The position numbers and the translations under genes are program-made. Under the pieces are notes generated by a model that saw only the letters and a program-made list of their open reading frames with translations, was not told where the DNA came from and made no database searches. This document shows positions 6,665 to 6,978 of a stretch of DNA of 6,978 nt, in pieces. Source of the stretch: M3007 sp033762055 (lineage in GTDB: Bacteria > Bacteroidota > Bacteroidia > Chitinophagales > Saprospiraceae). The stretch's first letter is position 1, and the number at the start of each line of letters is the position of its first letter. The stretch lies in the NCBI GenBank assembly GCA_033762055.1, contig JANRLZ010000049.1:1-6978 (forward strand), written 5' to 3'.

Positions 6665-6978
6665 ATGGACTTTTTTACGTTAAAAATAAAGAATAAAACC
6701 GCAGAGACCCCTGATTCCTGCACCCTTGAATTTGAAATCCCCGACGAACTGCGTGATTTGTTTCACTACAAACAAGGTCAGTACGTTACGTTGCGGCTGA
6801 AAGACGGAGAACGGGAATTGCGCCGTTCGTACTCGATGTCTTCAAGTCCGCTGGAAAATCGTTTGGCCATTACAGTAAAAAAAGTGGCGGGAGGCAAGGT
6901 TTCTACCTATTTGCACGATCGTTTAAACGCCGGCGACAGCCTGGAAGTTGCCCCTCCCGACGGACGGTTTTTCAACGA
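6665..6978 (+). CDS. FNR-type flavin reductase, PaaE-like, N-terminal part
   Basis: Start of a cytoplasmic oxidoreductase that would pass electrons from NAD(P)H through FAD to an acceptor protein; 104 codons are visible and the right edge cuts the frame. The visible part is the FAD-binding barrel of the ferredoxin-NADP reductase superfamily: FHYKQGQYVTLRL (33-45), the flavin motif RRSYSMSSSP (53-62, with Arg54-x-Tyr56-Ser57), and VKKVAGGKVSTYLHDRL (71-87) followed by AGDSLEVAPPDGRFF. This pattern fits PaaE-like reductases, which in full length (about 350 residues) add an NAD-binding domain and a C-terminal 2Fe-2S domain. Those parts are not visible, so the electron acceptor and the phenylacetate link are unproven. 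No paa genes lie upstream; the gene has its own promoter and a dyad over it. No Shine-Dalgarno sequence is present. The superfamily is secure, the subfamily tentative. Confidence 0.85.
   Translation, partial: MDFFTLKIKNKTAETPDSCTLEFEIPDELRDLFHYKQGQYVTLRLKDGERELRRSYSMSSSPLENRLAITVKKVAGGKVSTYLHDRLNAGDSLEVAPPDGRFFN

Noticed and set aside
1..6978. Defence, toxin-antitoxin, CRISPR, phage or insertion-sequence content
   Set aside because: No transposase, integrase, cas, toxin or repeat-spacer signature in any frame; all long frames are explained by five ordinary chromosomal genes.

Overview
The window looks like chromosomal DNA from a member of the Bacteroidota, possibly a Saprospiria- or Cytophagia-type bacterium (inference). 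The support is: none of the five genes has a purine-rich Shine-Dalgarno sequence before its start; sequences close to the Bacteroidota TAnnTTTG promoter element lie in the intergenic gaps; and the protein families are typical of the group (M28 peptidase with a PA insert, a TPR/PD40/OmpA protein, and a membrane-anchored VWA protein with a GATase-like middle). Base composition is moderate, and I see no mobile elements, tRNA, rRNA or CRISPR array.

Layout. Positions 1-1422 (minus strand) hold most of a secreted zinc aminopeptidase of family M28, cut by the left edge just before its last expected metal ligand. A 321-base divergent gap (1423-1743) carries candidate promoters for both sides and a perfect 10-base inverted repeat. 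Two plus-strand genes follow in close order. The first (1744-3840) encodes a three-TM-segment protein with a VWA domain and intact MIDAS residues. The second (3893-5821, or from 3845) encodes a periplasmic or outer-membrane-associated protein with TPR, five PD40 propeller repeats, a carboxypeptidase-regulatory-like domain and a C-terminal OmpA peptidoglycan-binding domain, the same domain order as the type IX secretion protein PorE. A convergent minus-strand gene (5829-6467) encodes a bitopic SPOR-domain protein. It ends only 7 bases from its neighbour. A 197-base divergent gap (6468-6664) holds the best promoter in the window, overlapped by an 8+8-base dyad and followed by a leader hairpin. 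The right edge cuts into a ferredoxin-reductase-type flavoprotein (6665 onward).

The shared theme is the cell envelope: two peptidoglycan-associated proteins (OmpA and SPOR domains), an inner-membrane VWA protein and an exported peptidase. The flavoprotein is metabolically separate and probably has its own regulated promoter. I did not find a convincing undescribed system. The most testable points are a G8 tract that could make the PorE-like gene slip on and off, the dyad over the flavoprotein promoter, and the VWA/PorE-like gene pair.
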